This document shows positions 8,307-15,907 of a DNA stretch of 31,457 nt, in pieces. Each line of letters starts with the position of its first letter. Positions within the stretch are counted from its first letter, which is position 1. A program made the translations under genes and the position numbers. The notes below the pieces were generated by a model. That model was not told where the DNA came from and ran no database searches. It saw only the letters and a list, made by a program, of their open reading frames with translations. Source of the DNA: CAADGN01 sp035443945 (lineage in GTDB: Bacteria > Planctomycetota > Phycisphaerae > Phycisphaerales > UBA1924); NCBI GenBank assembly GCA_035443945.1, contig DAOMNQ010000034.1, positions 1-31,457 of the forward strand, written 5' to 3'.

Positions 8307-8710
8307 CCGACGCCGAGCGCGCACGCTTCGATGCCCTCCTCGAGGAGGTGATCGAGCGCCTTCCCGGGCGCGTGCGAAGAGTGCTCGACGAACTGCCGGT
8401 CATCGTGGTCGACCGGCCGACGCAGGCCCTGCTCGAAGAACTGGGCATCCCTCCCGAGGAGCACGCCGACGCAGCGGACGAACTCTGCGGCCTGCACACG
8501 GGCGTCTCGCTGCCCGATCGGTCGGTCGAGCGTTCCGGCGACCTGCCGGACGACGTCCACCTGTTCCGCGTGGGCATCGTGAACCTCGCCGGGGGGTGGG
8601 GGAGCGGCGAGGAGGCGGTGCGTGAGGAGATCCGCATCACGCTGCTGCACGAGATCGGGCACCACTTCGGGCTGGATGAGGACGATCTGGCAGACCTCGG
8701 GTACGACTGA
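8303..8710 (+). CDS. Small zincin-type metallopeptidase domain protein
   Basis: A 135-residue protein of the minimal zincin family (PF06262 type). The C-terminal motif LLHEIGHHFGLDEDDL holds the zinc ligands His116 and His120 with catalytic Glu117; a downstream acidic residue (125-127) is the expected third ligand. The preceding 'FRVGIVNLAG' strand is usual for the family. There is no signal peptide, so it acts in the cytoplasm or at the membrane beside its coupled neighbour. The start overlaps the stop of the zinc-ribbon membrane gene by four bases, with GGAGGG before it. Peptidase activity is expected but, as for most of this family, unproven. Confidence 0.85.
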   Translation: MTDAERARFDALLEEVIERLPGRVRRVLDELPVIVVDRPTQALLEELGIPPEEHADAADELCGLHTGVSLPDRSVERSGDLPDDVHLFRVGIVNLAGGWGSGEEAVREEIRITLLHEIGHHFGLDEDDLADLGYD

Positions 8711-8752
8711 GCCGATCGGTTCGCCGGGCGACACTTCGTTCGGTTCCCGCGG

Positions 8753-8758
8753 TACACT
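8753..8758 (+). promoter_or_regulatory. Possible -10 hexamer of sppA
   Basis: TACACT, 34 bases before the ATG at 8793 in the 82-base gap after the zincin gene. A GCGACA further upstream is too far (19 bases) to be a convincing -35. It matches the TAnnCT pattern seen elsewhere in the window. Confidence 0.3.
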
Positions 8759-8792
8759 GTGGCGTAGAGGGCAAGCACCCGGAGAACCATCC

Positions 8793-10568
8793 ATGAGTCA
8801 CGCTGTCGTTCGTTGGCTGGCGGTTTGTGTCGCCGTCCTGGTCTTCGTCTCGGGCACGAAGGCAGGCGACAGCGATCCTGCCGGTGTCGTTGTCCTTGAG
8901 GTTGAGGGCACGCCGGTCGAGGCTGCCGGCCCTCTGGCGTGGCTGGGCATGGGGGGGACGACGCTCCGTGACTATGTCGGGATGCTGCACGAGGCCGCGT
9001 GGCGCGACGACGTCGATGCCGTCTTGGTCCGGCTGAAGGACGCAGCCCTCGGGTTCACGCACGTGCAGGAGTTGGGCGACGCGATGCTCGCCGTGCGGGG
9101 GAACGGCAAGCGCGTGATCGTGTATGCCGAGAACTACGGGCCGACCGACCTGCTGCTGGCCTCCTACGCGGACGAGAGCCTGATCCAGCGTGCCGGTTCG
9201 GTCTCATTCCCCGGGATGCACATGGAGGAGATCTTCCTTGCCGACACGCTGGCGTGGATCGGGATGAAGGCCGACCTCGTGCAGGTGGGGGACTACAAGG
9301 GCGCGAACGAGATGTTCACGCGCACCGGCCCGAGCGAGGCTTGGGAGCGGAACGTGACGCAACTGCTCGACGGCCTGTACTCCGAGATGCGGGCGATGCT
9401 GAAGGCGAACCGGGGGCTGAGCGACGCGGAACTCGACGCGGCGATGCGCGACCTCTGGTGGGGCACCGCGGAGGAGGCGGTCCGGCATCGTCTGATCGAC
9501 GGAGAGGTTGATCTCGACGAGATCGAGGACCGGTTGGCGTCTTCGCTGGGCGCGGATGTCGAGTGGGCCGATGAACTCGGAGCGTCCGTGCAGCCGCCGA
9601 GCATGTCGGATCCCTTCGCGGTCTTCCGCATCTTCACGCAGCAGCCCGACCACTCGGCCACCATGCCCAGCATCGCGGTCGTCTACATCGACGGCGCGAT
9701 CGTGGACGGCGATTCGTCCCAGGGGGGGTTCCTGGGCGAGTCGAGCGTCGGCAGCCGCACCATCCGCAACGCCCTCGACGACATTCTCCACGACGACCTG
9801 ATCCTCGGCGTCGTCGTGCGGATCGACTCGCCGGGAGGATCGGCGACCGCGAGCGAGGTCATCTGGCAGGGGCTGAGGCGCGTGGCCGCCGAGAAGCCGG
9901 TCTGGGTGAGCGTGGGGTCCATGGCTGCTTCGGGCGGCTACTACATCGCCGTCGGAGGCGACCGCATCTACATGAATCCGTCGAGCATCGTCGGCTCGAT
10001 CGGCGTCGTCGGGGGCAAGATCTCGATGGGGCCGCTCTACGACAGGCTCAAGGTGCGGGTGACGACCCGGACGCGCGGCCCGGCGGGCGACATGTTCTCG
10101 TCCACCGAGCCGTGGTCTCCGGCCCAGGTCGAGCAGGTCCGGGCGAAGATGAAGCAAACCTACGACCTGTTCACCCGCCGCGTCGTCGCGGGGCGCCCCG
10201 GCATCGATCTCTCCAAGACCGCCGAGGGGCGACTGTTCACGGCCGAGCGGGCGATCAGGCTCGGGATGGCCGATGAGATCGGCGGGCTGGACGCGTGCAT
10301 CGAGGCTCTCGCGGCGGAACTGGGCCTCGACGAGTACGACGTGCTCGAGTTTCCCGGCCCCAAGAGCATCGCGGAGTTGCTCGAGGAGATGTTCGGCTCG
10401 GCGGTGAAAGCGCCGGGCCTGTCTCTCACGGCAGGGTTCACCGACACGGCGGGGGAACTGATTGGCGATCAGGCTTGGTCGGAGGTTCGGCGTGGCGCGG
10501 CGGCCCTCATGCAACTCCGCCGCGAGCCGGTCCTGCTCACGATGCCGAGGGCCATCGTGGTGCGTTGA
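8793..10568 (+). CDS. sppA: Signal peptide peptidase SppA, long (67K) type
   Basis: A 591-residue S49 serine protease with two tandem S49 domains, as in E. coli SppA (618 residues). An N-terminal hydrophobic segment (VVRWLAVCVAVLVFVSGTKA, about 5-24) anchors or exports it. The dyad is split between the domains as expected: Lys169 in VGDYKGANEMFTR and Ser380 in SVGSMAASGGYYIA. RIDSPGGSATASE (343-355) and SSIVGSIGVVGGK are intact. It degrades cleaved signal peptides in the membrane. The start at 8793 has GGAG eight bases upstream; the frame is open further back into the zincin gene, but that part has no coding look. It converges on frr with 15 bases between stops. Confidence 0.9.
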   Translation: MSHAVVRWLAVCVAVLVFVSGTKAGDSDPAGVVVLEVEGTPVEAAGPLAWLGMGGTTLRDYVGMLHEAAWRDDVDAVLVRLKDAALGFTHVQELGDAMLAVRGNGKRVIVYAENYGPTDLLLASYADESLIQRAGSVSFPGMHMEEIFLADTLAWIGMKADLVQVGDYKGANEMFTRTGPSEAWERNVTQLLDGLYSEMRAMLKANRGLSDAELDAAMRDLWWGTAEEAVRHRLIDGEVDLDEIEDRLASSLGADVEWADELGASVQPPSMSDPFAVFRIFTQQPDHSATMPSIAVVYIDGAIVDGDSSQGGFLGESSVGSRTIRNALDDILHDDLILGVVVRIDSPGGSATASEVIWQGLRRVAAEKPVWVSVGSMAASGGYYIAVGGDRIYMNPSSIVGSIGVVGGKISMGPLYDRLKVRVTTRTRGPAGDMFSSTEPWSPAQVEQVRAKMKQTYDLFTRRVVAGRPGIDLSKTAEGRLFTAERAIRLGMADEIGGLDACIEALAAELGLDEYDVLEFPGPKSIAELLEEMFGSAVKAPGLSLTAGFTDTAGELIGDQAWSEVRRGAAALMQLRREPVLLTMPRAIVVR

Positions 10569-10576
10569 ACCGAACG

Positions 10577-10593
10577 GGAGGCGTCAGACCTCC
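10577..10593. terminator. Small hairpin between sppA and frr
   Basis: GGAGG at 10577-10581 and CCTCC at 10589-10593 form a 5-bp stem with a 7-base loop over the junction of two convergent genes; it includes the frr stop codon. There is no T-run. It is weak evidence for a shared terminator. Confidence 0.25.
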
Positions 10594-11153
10594 ATGATCT
10601 CGCGAGTCTTGTCCTCGACCGCGCTGTCGATCTGCGTCTCGTACTTCTTGAGCATCTCCTGAATCTCGGTTTTCAGGGTCTCGACCTCGTCCTCGGGGTA
10701 GTGCCTGCCTTCCTGCTTCGCCAGGCCGTCGGCGTGCTTGTTGGCGTCGCGTCGCGCGTTCCGAAGAGCGACCTTCTGCTCCTCGCCCATCTTCTTGGCC
10801 TGCCCGGCGAGTTGCTGGCGGCGCTCGGTCGTCAGGGCCGGCACGTTCAGGCGGATCTGCTTCGCCTCGACGATCGGATTCATGCCCAGCCCGGAGGACT
10901 CGATCGCCTTCTTGATGTCGCTGAGCGATCCGGGATCGAACGGCTTGATGAGAATCTGCGTCGGTTCGGGAATGCTGATGGCGGCGAGTGCCTTGAGGTC
11001 CGTTGACGAGCCGTAGTAATCCACCTTCAAATAGTCAACGAGCGCTGTCGTCGCCCGACCGGTCCGGATGCCGCGGAGTTCCTTCTTCAGGTAGTCCACG
11101 GCCTTGAGCATCGCGTCTTCGGTCTCGAGGAGGATGGTGTCGGGGTCGGTCAT
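10584..11153 (-). CDS. frr: Ribosome recycling factor
   Basis: A 189-residue protein with the family hallmarks throughout: MLKAVDYLKKELRGIRTGRA near the start, 'ISIPEPTQILIKPFDPG' in domain II, and the C-terminal helix 'RRDANKHADGLAKQEG...EIQEMLKKYETQID'. Length is as usual (about 185). It splits the post-termination ribosome together with EF-G in the cytoplasm. It lies 36 bases after pyrH on the same strand, the conserved pyrH-frr order, and should be read from the promoter upstream of pyrH. Confidence 0.97.
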   Translation of the reverse strand: MTDPDTILLETEDAMLKAVDYLKKELRGIRTGRATTALVDYLKVDYYGSSTDLKALAAISIPEPTQILIKPFDPGSLSDIKKAIESSGLGMNPIVEAKQIRLNVPALTTERRQQLAGQAKKMGEEQKVALRNARRDANKHADGLAKQEGRHYPEDEVETLKTEIQEMLKKYETQIDSAVEDKTREIMEV

Positions 11154-11189
11154 GGGTTCGCTCCGTGATCGGGCCGTCGGTTCGTCGGG

Positions 11190-11954
11190 CTAGGCGCGGT
11201 CCACGCGGGTGCCGATCGGCTCACCGGCTACGACGCGCCGGATGTTCCCGGGCTGCTTGAAGTCGAACACGACGACGGGGATGCCGTGCTGCTGGCACAT
11301 GGCCAGCGCGGTCAGGTCCATGATACCGAGCCGCTGCTCGATGGCCTCGGTGAAGGTCAGGCGTTCGTAGCGCGTGGCGGTCGGGTCCGTGCGGGGGTCG
11401 GCCGTATAGACGCCGTCCACCTTGGTCGCCTTGAGGAGCACGCCGCACTCGAGTTCGCGGGCGCGCAGAGCGGCGCAGGTGTCGGTCGTGAAGAACGGAT
11501 TCCCGGTACCCGCGACCAGCACGACGACTCGGCCCTTCTCCAGGTGCCGCAGGGCACGCCCGCGGATGAACGGCTCCGCGACCGAACGGACCTCGAGGGC
11601 GGAGAGCACGCGAGAGTCCACGCCGAGCGTCAGGAGTTTTTCCTTCAGGGCAAGGCCGTTGATGACGGTCCCGAGCATGCCCATGTAGTCGGCGGTCGCC
11701 TGCTCGATGTGCCCGGCGGCGGCGAGTTGCGCGCCGCGGACGATGTTCCCGCCGCCCACGACCACGGCGACCTGGACGCCGCTCCGGGTCGCGTCGGCGA
11801 CTTCCCGGGCGATGAGTTCCAGTTCGTCGGGGTCGATGCCGAAGCCCCCCGGCTTGCAGAACGCCTCGCCGCTGAGTTTGAGCAGAACGCGACGGGGGCG
11901 GGCGGGCGATCCGGGAGCCGCCCTCCTGGCCTGGGTCGAGGCGGTGTCGGGCAT
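11190..11954 (-). CDS. pyrH: UMP kinase
   Basis: A 254-residue bacterial UMP kinase of the amino-acid kinase fold, which makes UDP from UMP and ATP. RVLLKLSGEAF at 22-32 is the phosphate-binding start; VVVGGGNIVRGAQ and 'ATADYMGMLGTVINGLAL' bind UMP; 'VVLVAGTGNPFFTTDT' and 'LLKATKVDGVYTADPR' form the nucleotide site. It carries about 15 extra Ala/Pro/Arg-rich residues before the core compared with the usual 240. The ATG at 11954 has GGAG nine bases upstream and is the first start behind a good promoter; the open frame continues upstream without coding character. rpsB and tsf, its usual upstream neighbours, are missing. Confidence 0.96.
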   Translation of the reverse strand: MPDTASTQARRAAPGSPARPRRVLLKLSGEAFCKPGGFGIDPDELELIAREVADATRSGVQVAVVVGGGNIVRGAQLAAAGHIEQATADYMGMLGTVINGLALKEKLLTLGVDSRVLSALEVRSVAEPFIRGRALRHLEKGRVVVLVAGTGNPFFTTDTCAALRARELECGVLLKATKVDGVYTADPRTDPTATRYERLTFTEAIEQRLGIMDLTALAMCQQHGIPVVVFDFKQPGNIRRVVAGEPIGTRVDRA

Positions 11955-11993
11955 GGGGGTCGGCTCCGTGGGGGGAAAGGCTCCGGCGGCCGC

Positions 11994-12022
11994 ATTGAAC
12001 GGCGCGGGGGGGCGGGCGTCAA
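11994..12022 (-). promoter_or_regulatory. Sigma70-type promoter of pyrH-frr
   Basis: On the minus strand, TTGACG (12022-12017; five of six -35 bases), a spacer of exactly 17 bases, then TTCAAT (11999-11994; four of six -10 bases). The -10 ends 39 bases before the pyrH ATG. This is the best promoter match in the window. Confidence 0.5.
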
Positions 12023-12113
12023 GCGACAATGGCAATCGAACCCGCGGCCCGAGGCGTGCGAACAGGCTCGCAGCGTGCCCGGAGCCAGCGGCAACGCCTG
12101 GCGACAGCGCAGG

Positions 12114-12119
12114 TAGACT
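12114..12119 (+). promoter_or_regulatory. Possible -10 hexamer of the vWA-ExbB-ExbD operon
   Basis: TAGACT, 37 bases before the chosen ATG at 12157. It is the only TA-containing hexamer of this type in the 200-base divergent gap on the plus strand. No clear -35. Confidence 0.3.
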
Positions 12120-12156
12120 CACACGGAGTGCCGCCGCGTCGCCGATGAGGATGTGT

Positions 12157-13164
12157 ATGAGCCGCAGTGAAAGCCAGCAGGAGGCTGGGCGCGATCCGGC
12201 CCCCGGTGGGTTGATGTGGCCGACCGCTCCGGGGGGGGAGACGGCCGAGGTGCCCTTCGAGGTCCGGCTGATCCGCTTCGCCAAGCGGGCGACGGTCGTC
12301 GGTGTGGCCGTCTCGCTGCTGATCCACCTGACCGCCTGGTTCGTCGCCATGCACCTGCGCGTCGAGCACGACTCGCGGAGCGGGGCCGCCGGGGCGGCTT
12401 CGGTCGTTGACTTCGCGGTGATGACCGACGTCGAGTTGGCGCAACTCGCCGACGAGGCCCTCGCGCTCGACTCGCCCGTCGTGCCCGAGATCACGCTTCC
12501 GGACATGGCGACCGTCGATCTCCTCGACGCGCCGCCGGACATCGACCTCAGCGGCGCGATGCGCGAACTCGCCGACGCCGGCTCCCTCACCGGCGCGGGC
12601 GACCTCGGGAGCGGCCTCGGCATGGGCGAGGGCGGCGGGGGCGCGGGCGGGGCCGGGTTCTTCGGGGCGGAGGCGACCGGGTCACGCTTCGTCTACATCG
12701 TGGACATCTCCGGCTCGATGAGTTTCGGCGGCAGGATCGAACGCCTCCGGGATGAACTCACCAAGTCGATCGACGGCCTGCTGGAGAACACGCACTACCT
12801 GCCCATCACGTTCTCGACCGGGGCAACCCCCCTCGGAGGCGAGGTCCGCTGGCTCCAGGCCAACGAGCGCAATAAGCGATCGTCGCGACGCGAGGTGATG
12901 GCAATCCAATCCGGCGGCGGCACGAACCCCGCGCCAGGCTTCCATCTCGCGTTTCAACTCCGCCCGAAGCCCGACGCGATCTTCTTCATGACAGACGGCG
13001 AGTTCCCGGACACCGTGGCAGCGGAGATCGAACGTCTCAACGCGGAGTATCGCATCCCGATCCACAGCATCTGCTTCATGTCGCGAGAGGCGGAGTCGCT
13101 GATGCGTCGCATCGCAAGGGAGTCCGGGGGCACGTACACGTTCGTTGCGGGGGGTGGGCCGTGA
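12157..13164 (+). CDS. vWA-domain protein with TonB-like N-terminal membrane anchor
   Basis: A 335-residue protein and first gene of an eight-gene operon. After 40 cytoplasmic residues comes one membrane helix (45-67) containing SLLIH, with Ser53 and His57 spaced as the essential Ser16/His20 pair in E. coli TonB. Then follow 'VVDFAVMTDVELAQLADEAL', an acidic Pro-rich linker (100-145), a Gly-rich hinge (143-168), and a vWA domain (175-330). The metal site is intact: DISGS at 183-187, Thr256 in GGGTNP, Asp280 in MTDGEF. The domain should therefore lie in the periplasm and bind Mg2+ and a partner protein. The third of three close ATGs is chosen because GAGG stands six bases before it; 12145 and 12151 are alternatives. 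With ExbB and two ExbD genes downstream, a role as the moving arm of a proton-driven motor is inferred. Confidence 0.85.
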   Translation: MSRSESQQEAGRDPAPGGLMWPTAPGGETAEVPFEVRLIRFAKRATVVGVAVSLLIHLTAWFVAMHLRVEHDSRSGAAGAASVVDFAVMTDVELAQLADEALALDSPVVPEITLPDMATVDLLDAPPDIDLSGAMRELADAGSLTGAGDLGSGLGMGEGGGGAGGAGFFGAEATGSRFVYIVDISGSMSFGGRIERLRDELTKSIDGLLENTHYLPITFSTGATPLGGEVRWLQANERNKRSSRREVMAIQSGGGTNPAPGFHLAFQLRPKPDAIFFMTDGEFPDTVAAEIERLNAEYRIPIHSICFMSREAESLMRRIARESGGTYTFVAGGGP

Positions 13165-14305
13165 TGCGGTTCTTGACGAGCGCCACGATCGCGATCGGCN
13201 NNNNNNNNNGTGGGCCGACGAGCCGGCTCTGACGCTGCGCGGCCGCGAGACGCCGCCGCCGGGCGCGATCGTCGCCGTCTCGTCGGACGGCGTGGCGGTG
13301 CGCGACGGCGGCGCCACTCCCGTTGTCGTGCCGTGGGACAGGGTGCTCAGTGTGCGGGGCGAACACGGGGCGACCGCCGAGGCGTACATGCCGATGGCGG
13401 AACGGGCGTGGCGGGCCAGGGCGCGGCTCGAACGCGGCGACATTCCTGGGGCGGAGCCGCTCTTCGAGGAACTCTTCGAGTCGATGCACGAGAACCGGGG
13501 TCCGACGGGCGAGCGGATCGCCTTCGGCCTGCTGCGTTGCCGGATCGAGCGGAACTCGCAATCGCTGGCGGTCGTCCCCTGGGTTTCGTATCTCCGTGCA
13601 CGCGAGAGGATCGGTGTCTCCGCCGTGCGAGACGACGCGCTCGTCGGCGGCGTGCTGGACAGCGAGACGGGCCTGGTCGCGGACCTGCCGCCGATGTGGG
13701 TGCCCGGCCCTGCGGTCCGCGTGCTGGCGACGGGCGGCTCCCTGTCCGCGCGCGCACCATTCTCGACTCGGGCCGACGCCTACGCCGCGCTCTATCTGCA
13801 CGCGGCCCGCGCCGCATCGGGCGTCGAATCCGCGGTGCCGGCGGTCACCTCGCGCGAGCCGGGCGTCGAGTTTGTCCGTCAGGTCGTCATCGCAACGACC
13901 GCGACGGACAGCGCGGCCCGCGACGCCGCGAGGTTGGCGCTCGCGCCATCGATGGACGCGGGCGCACCGGCGTGGCAGCAGGCGTGGGCGAGGCTCGCGG
14001 TCGGCCGATCGTTGCTGAAGGAGGCCGACGATGGCCCGCGCCGCCTCGGCGTGGTCGAACTTCTCACAGTTCCCGCCTCGTTCGAGCGTGAACTGCCGTA
14101 TCTCGCCGGAATCGCTCTTGCCGACGCCGCCGTCGCCCTCGAATCGCTCGGCGATCCGGGCGGGGCTGCGAGGCTTCGTGCCGAACTCCTCTCCCGGTTC
14201 GCAGGCCACCCCGCGTGCGAGTGGGACGCCATCCGGCGCCACGGCGAGGCCGTCCCCGGGCAGGCCGCCGCCGATCCACTTCCAACGGAGACCGTTCAAC
14301 GATGA
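13164..14305 (+). CDS. Exported hypothetical protein of the motor operon, interrupted by an assembly gap
   Basis: The ATG at 13164 shares its A with the stop of the vWA gene and starts MRFLTSATIAIG, the front of a signal peptide, which then runs into ten N. After the gap the real frame is shifted by the arbitrary gap length and reads WADEPALTLRG, like the first residues of a mature exported protein. Joining them needs a true gap length of 2 modulo 3. The rest (about 365 residues) has a short beta-rich part (GAIVAVSSDGVAVRDGG ... VPWDRVLSVRG), suggestive of a small barrel, and then Ala/Arg-rich helical repeats (AERAWRARARLERGDIPGAE). I do not recognise the family. The stop overlaps the ExbB start. 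Periplasmic location inferred. Confidence 0.75.
13200..13209. other. Assembly gap (10 N)
   Basis: Ten N inside the signal-peptide region of the gene at 13164. The frames on each side differ by the amount expected if the true length is 2 modulo 3, so the frame change is an artefact of the placeholder and not a mutation. Confidence 0.98.
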
Positions 14306-15063
14306 TCCCAACCACGCTCGTGCCCGGTCTGTTCACGCTCGCGCAGGACGCGGCGACCGACAAGTCGCTGATGGACTACGTCTCGCAGGGCCGGCAGGTC
14401 GGCTTCCTCATCATCGTGCTCTCGTTCGTGGCGGTGGTGCTCATCATCGCGCAGGTCGTCCGTCTGCGGATGAAGCACCTCGCCCCGGCCGTTCACGTCG
14501 CGCGCCTGCACGAGATGCTGCGTGCGAGCGACACCGAGGGCACGATCGCGTACTGCACGGCGGAGGAGAACGGATCGTTCCTGACCCGCGTCTTCGGGGC
14601 CGCGCTGCTCCGGTGCCGCCGCTCCGCGTTCGGATTCCTCGAACTGCGTTCCGCGCTGGAGGAGGCCGGCCAGCAGGAGGTCTCCAAACTCCAGCGTTCG
14701 ACCGAGTCGATCGGCCTCATCGCGACGGTCGCCCCGATGCTCGGGCTGCTGGGCACGGTGGTCGGCATGGTCGGCGCGTTCGACACGCTGAGCACGAGCG
14801 AGGGTGTAGCGAGGCCCGACGAACTCGCGGGCGACATCTCCGTCGCTCTGATCACCACCGTGATGGGCCTGATCGTCGCGATCCCTTGCACCGCCGCGTA
14901 CGCCTGGCTCCGCAATCGCATCGACGCGACAGCGCAGGAGGTCGGTCGGATCATCGACGACTTGGCGTCGCACCTGGAAAACACGGGCGCACCCGCGCCC
15001 GGCGCATCGCAGGCCGGCGCCAAGCCCGCGCCGCGGCCTCGCACGGGGATCGGAACGGCATGA
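14302..15063 (+). CDS. MotA/TolQ/ExbB-family proton channel protein
   Basis: A 253-residue inner-membrane protein. TM1 is at about 33-52 (VGFLIIVLSFVAVVLIIAQV); a cytoplasmic loop of about 85 residues follows; TM2 (138-160) holds the canonical APMLGLLGTVVGMVGAF and TM3 (178-203) DISVALITTVMGLIVAIPCT, both matching ExbB/TolQ closely. With ExbD it forms a pentamer-around-dimer proton channel that turns proton flow into movement. A cytoplasmic Pro/Ala tail of about 25 residues ends the protein. The start overlaps the previous stop (ATGA), and its own stop overlaps the ExbD start in the same way. The first partners are the two ExbD proteins encoded immediately downstream. Confidence 0.94.
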   Translation: MIPTTLVPGLFTLAQDAATDKSLMDYVSQGRQVGFLIIVLSFVAVVLIIAQVVRLRMKHLAPAVHVARLHEMLRASDTEGTIAYCTAEENGSFLTRVFGAALLRCRRSAFGFLELRSALEEAGQQEVSKLQRSTESIGLIATVAPMLGLLGTVVGMVGAFDTLSTSEGVARPDELAGDISVALITTVMGLIVAIPCTAAYAWLRNRIDATAQEVGRIIDDLASHLENTGAPAPGASQAGAKPAPRPRTGIGTA

Positions 15064-15494
15064 ACCTGTCGCCGCGGACAGGCCGGAAGCAGCGAGGCTT
15101 CGATCTGACGCCCATGATCGACGTAGTGCTGCAACTCATCATCTTCTTCCTGTTCACCTCGCAGTTCTCGCAACTCATCCGTTCGCCCATCGACCTGCCC
15201 GAGCAGCCCGGAGAGAAGGACGCCGCCGTCGGGTCAGGCCTTGTCGTCGTTGATGTCCGTCAGGACGGCACGATCCTGATCGCCAACGAGCCGATGTCGC
15301 TCGACGGCGCGGTCCGCGTCGTGCAGGCCGAGATCGCCAAGCGCGGCGGCGACGCGACTGCCGTTGAGCTGCTCATCCGGGCCGACCGAGCGGCCCGTGC
15401 CGCGACCGTCAACGATCTCGTCGATCGGCTTGCGGCGCTCGGGGTGCGCCGCTGGCAGGTGGGCACGGCCGAAGTGCCGGGAGGCCGGCCTTGA
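15060..15494 (+). CDS. ExbD/TolR-family protein, first copy
   Basis: A 144-residue protein with a short cytoplasmic start, one membrane helix and a periplasmic domain. The helix holds FDLTPMIDVVLQLIIFFLFT with Asp21, the equivalent of the proton-carrying Asp25 of ExbD. The periplasmic part (IDLPEQ..., VVVDVRQDGTILIANEPMSL, ELLIRADRAARAATVNDLVD) has the ExbD/TolR fold pattern. It overlaps ExbB upstream by four bases and the second ExbD downstream by four. It is shorter in linker and different in sequence from the second copy, so this is not a recent duplication. Confidence 0.93.
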   Translation: MNLSPRTGRKQRGFDLTPMIDVVLQLIIFFLFTSQFSQLIRSPIDLPEQPGEKDAAVGSGLVVVDVRQDGTILIANEPMSLDGAVRVVQAEIAKRGGDATAVELLIRADRAARAATVNDLVDRLAALGVRRWQVGTAEVPGGRP

Positions 15495-15907
15495 GACTCA
15501 CACGACCCACCGCGCGCGAGGGCGAGGAGATCGGTCGCCTGCCGATGACGACCATGATCGACGTGGTCTTCCTGCTCCTCATCTTTTTCATGGTGACGAC
15601 GACCTTCACGAAGCGGGAGTCGCAGGTCGGCAGCGCGCTGGCCGCCGAGCGCCGGGGCGGAGCGGCCGCCGACCTCCAGCCCCAGATCGTCCGCGTCGAG
15701 ATGGCCGGGACGGTCCCGGTCTTCCGCATCGGGCAGCACGTGCTCACCGAGCGCGGCCAACTCGTCACGGTGCTGCGCGAACTGCCGAAGGACGGCGGCG
15801 TGTTCATCCGCGTGTCGGGCGACGTGCCCTGGGACGCCGCTGCCATCGCGCTCCAGGCGGGCGTCGACGCCGGATTCACGAAACGAACGTATGTGCCGGC
15901 GAACTGA
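15491..15907 (+). CDS. ExbD/TolR-family protein, second copy
   Basis: A 138-residue ExbD. The membrane segment LPMTTMIDVVFLLLIFFMVT carries Asp24, the conserved proton site. The periplasmic part (IVRVEMAGTVPVFRIGQHVL, GGVFIRVSGDVPWDAAAIAL) is of ExbD type but less typical than copy one. A TTG start at 15491 is supported by GGGAGG six bases upstream and by overlap with the preceding stop; no ATG is available before the conserved helix. The two ExbD proteins could pair as a heterodimer inside one ExbB ring. Confidence 0.92.
   Translation: MRLTRPTAREGEEIGRLPMTTMIDVVFLLLIFFMVTTTFTKRESQVGSALAAERRGGAAADLQPQIVRVEMAGTVPVFRIGQHVLTERGQLVTVLRELPKDGGVFIRVSGDVPWDAAAIALQAGVDAGFTKRTYVPAN

Noticed and set aside
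6549..8324. 591-codon minus-strand frame over moxR and the zinc-ribbon gene
   Set aside because: Shadow frame rich in His, Arg and Gln; no family match, and it overlaps two well-supported genes.
12021..12066. GGTTCGATTGCC-like string on the minus strand that resembles the T-arm of a tRNA
   Set aside because: The T-stem does not pair beyond three bases and no acceptor, D or anticodon arms can be drawn around it.
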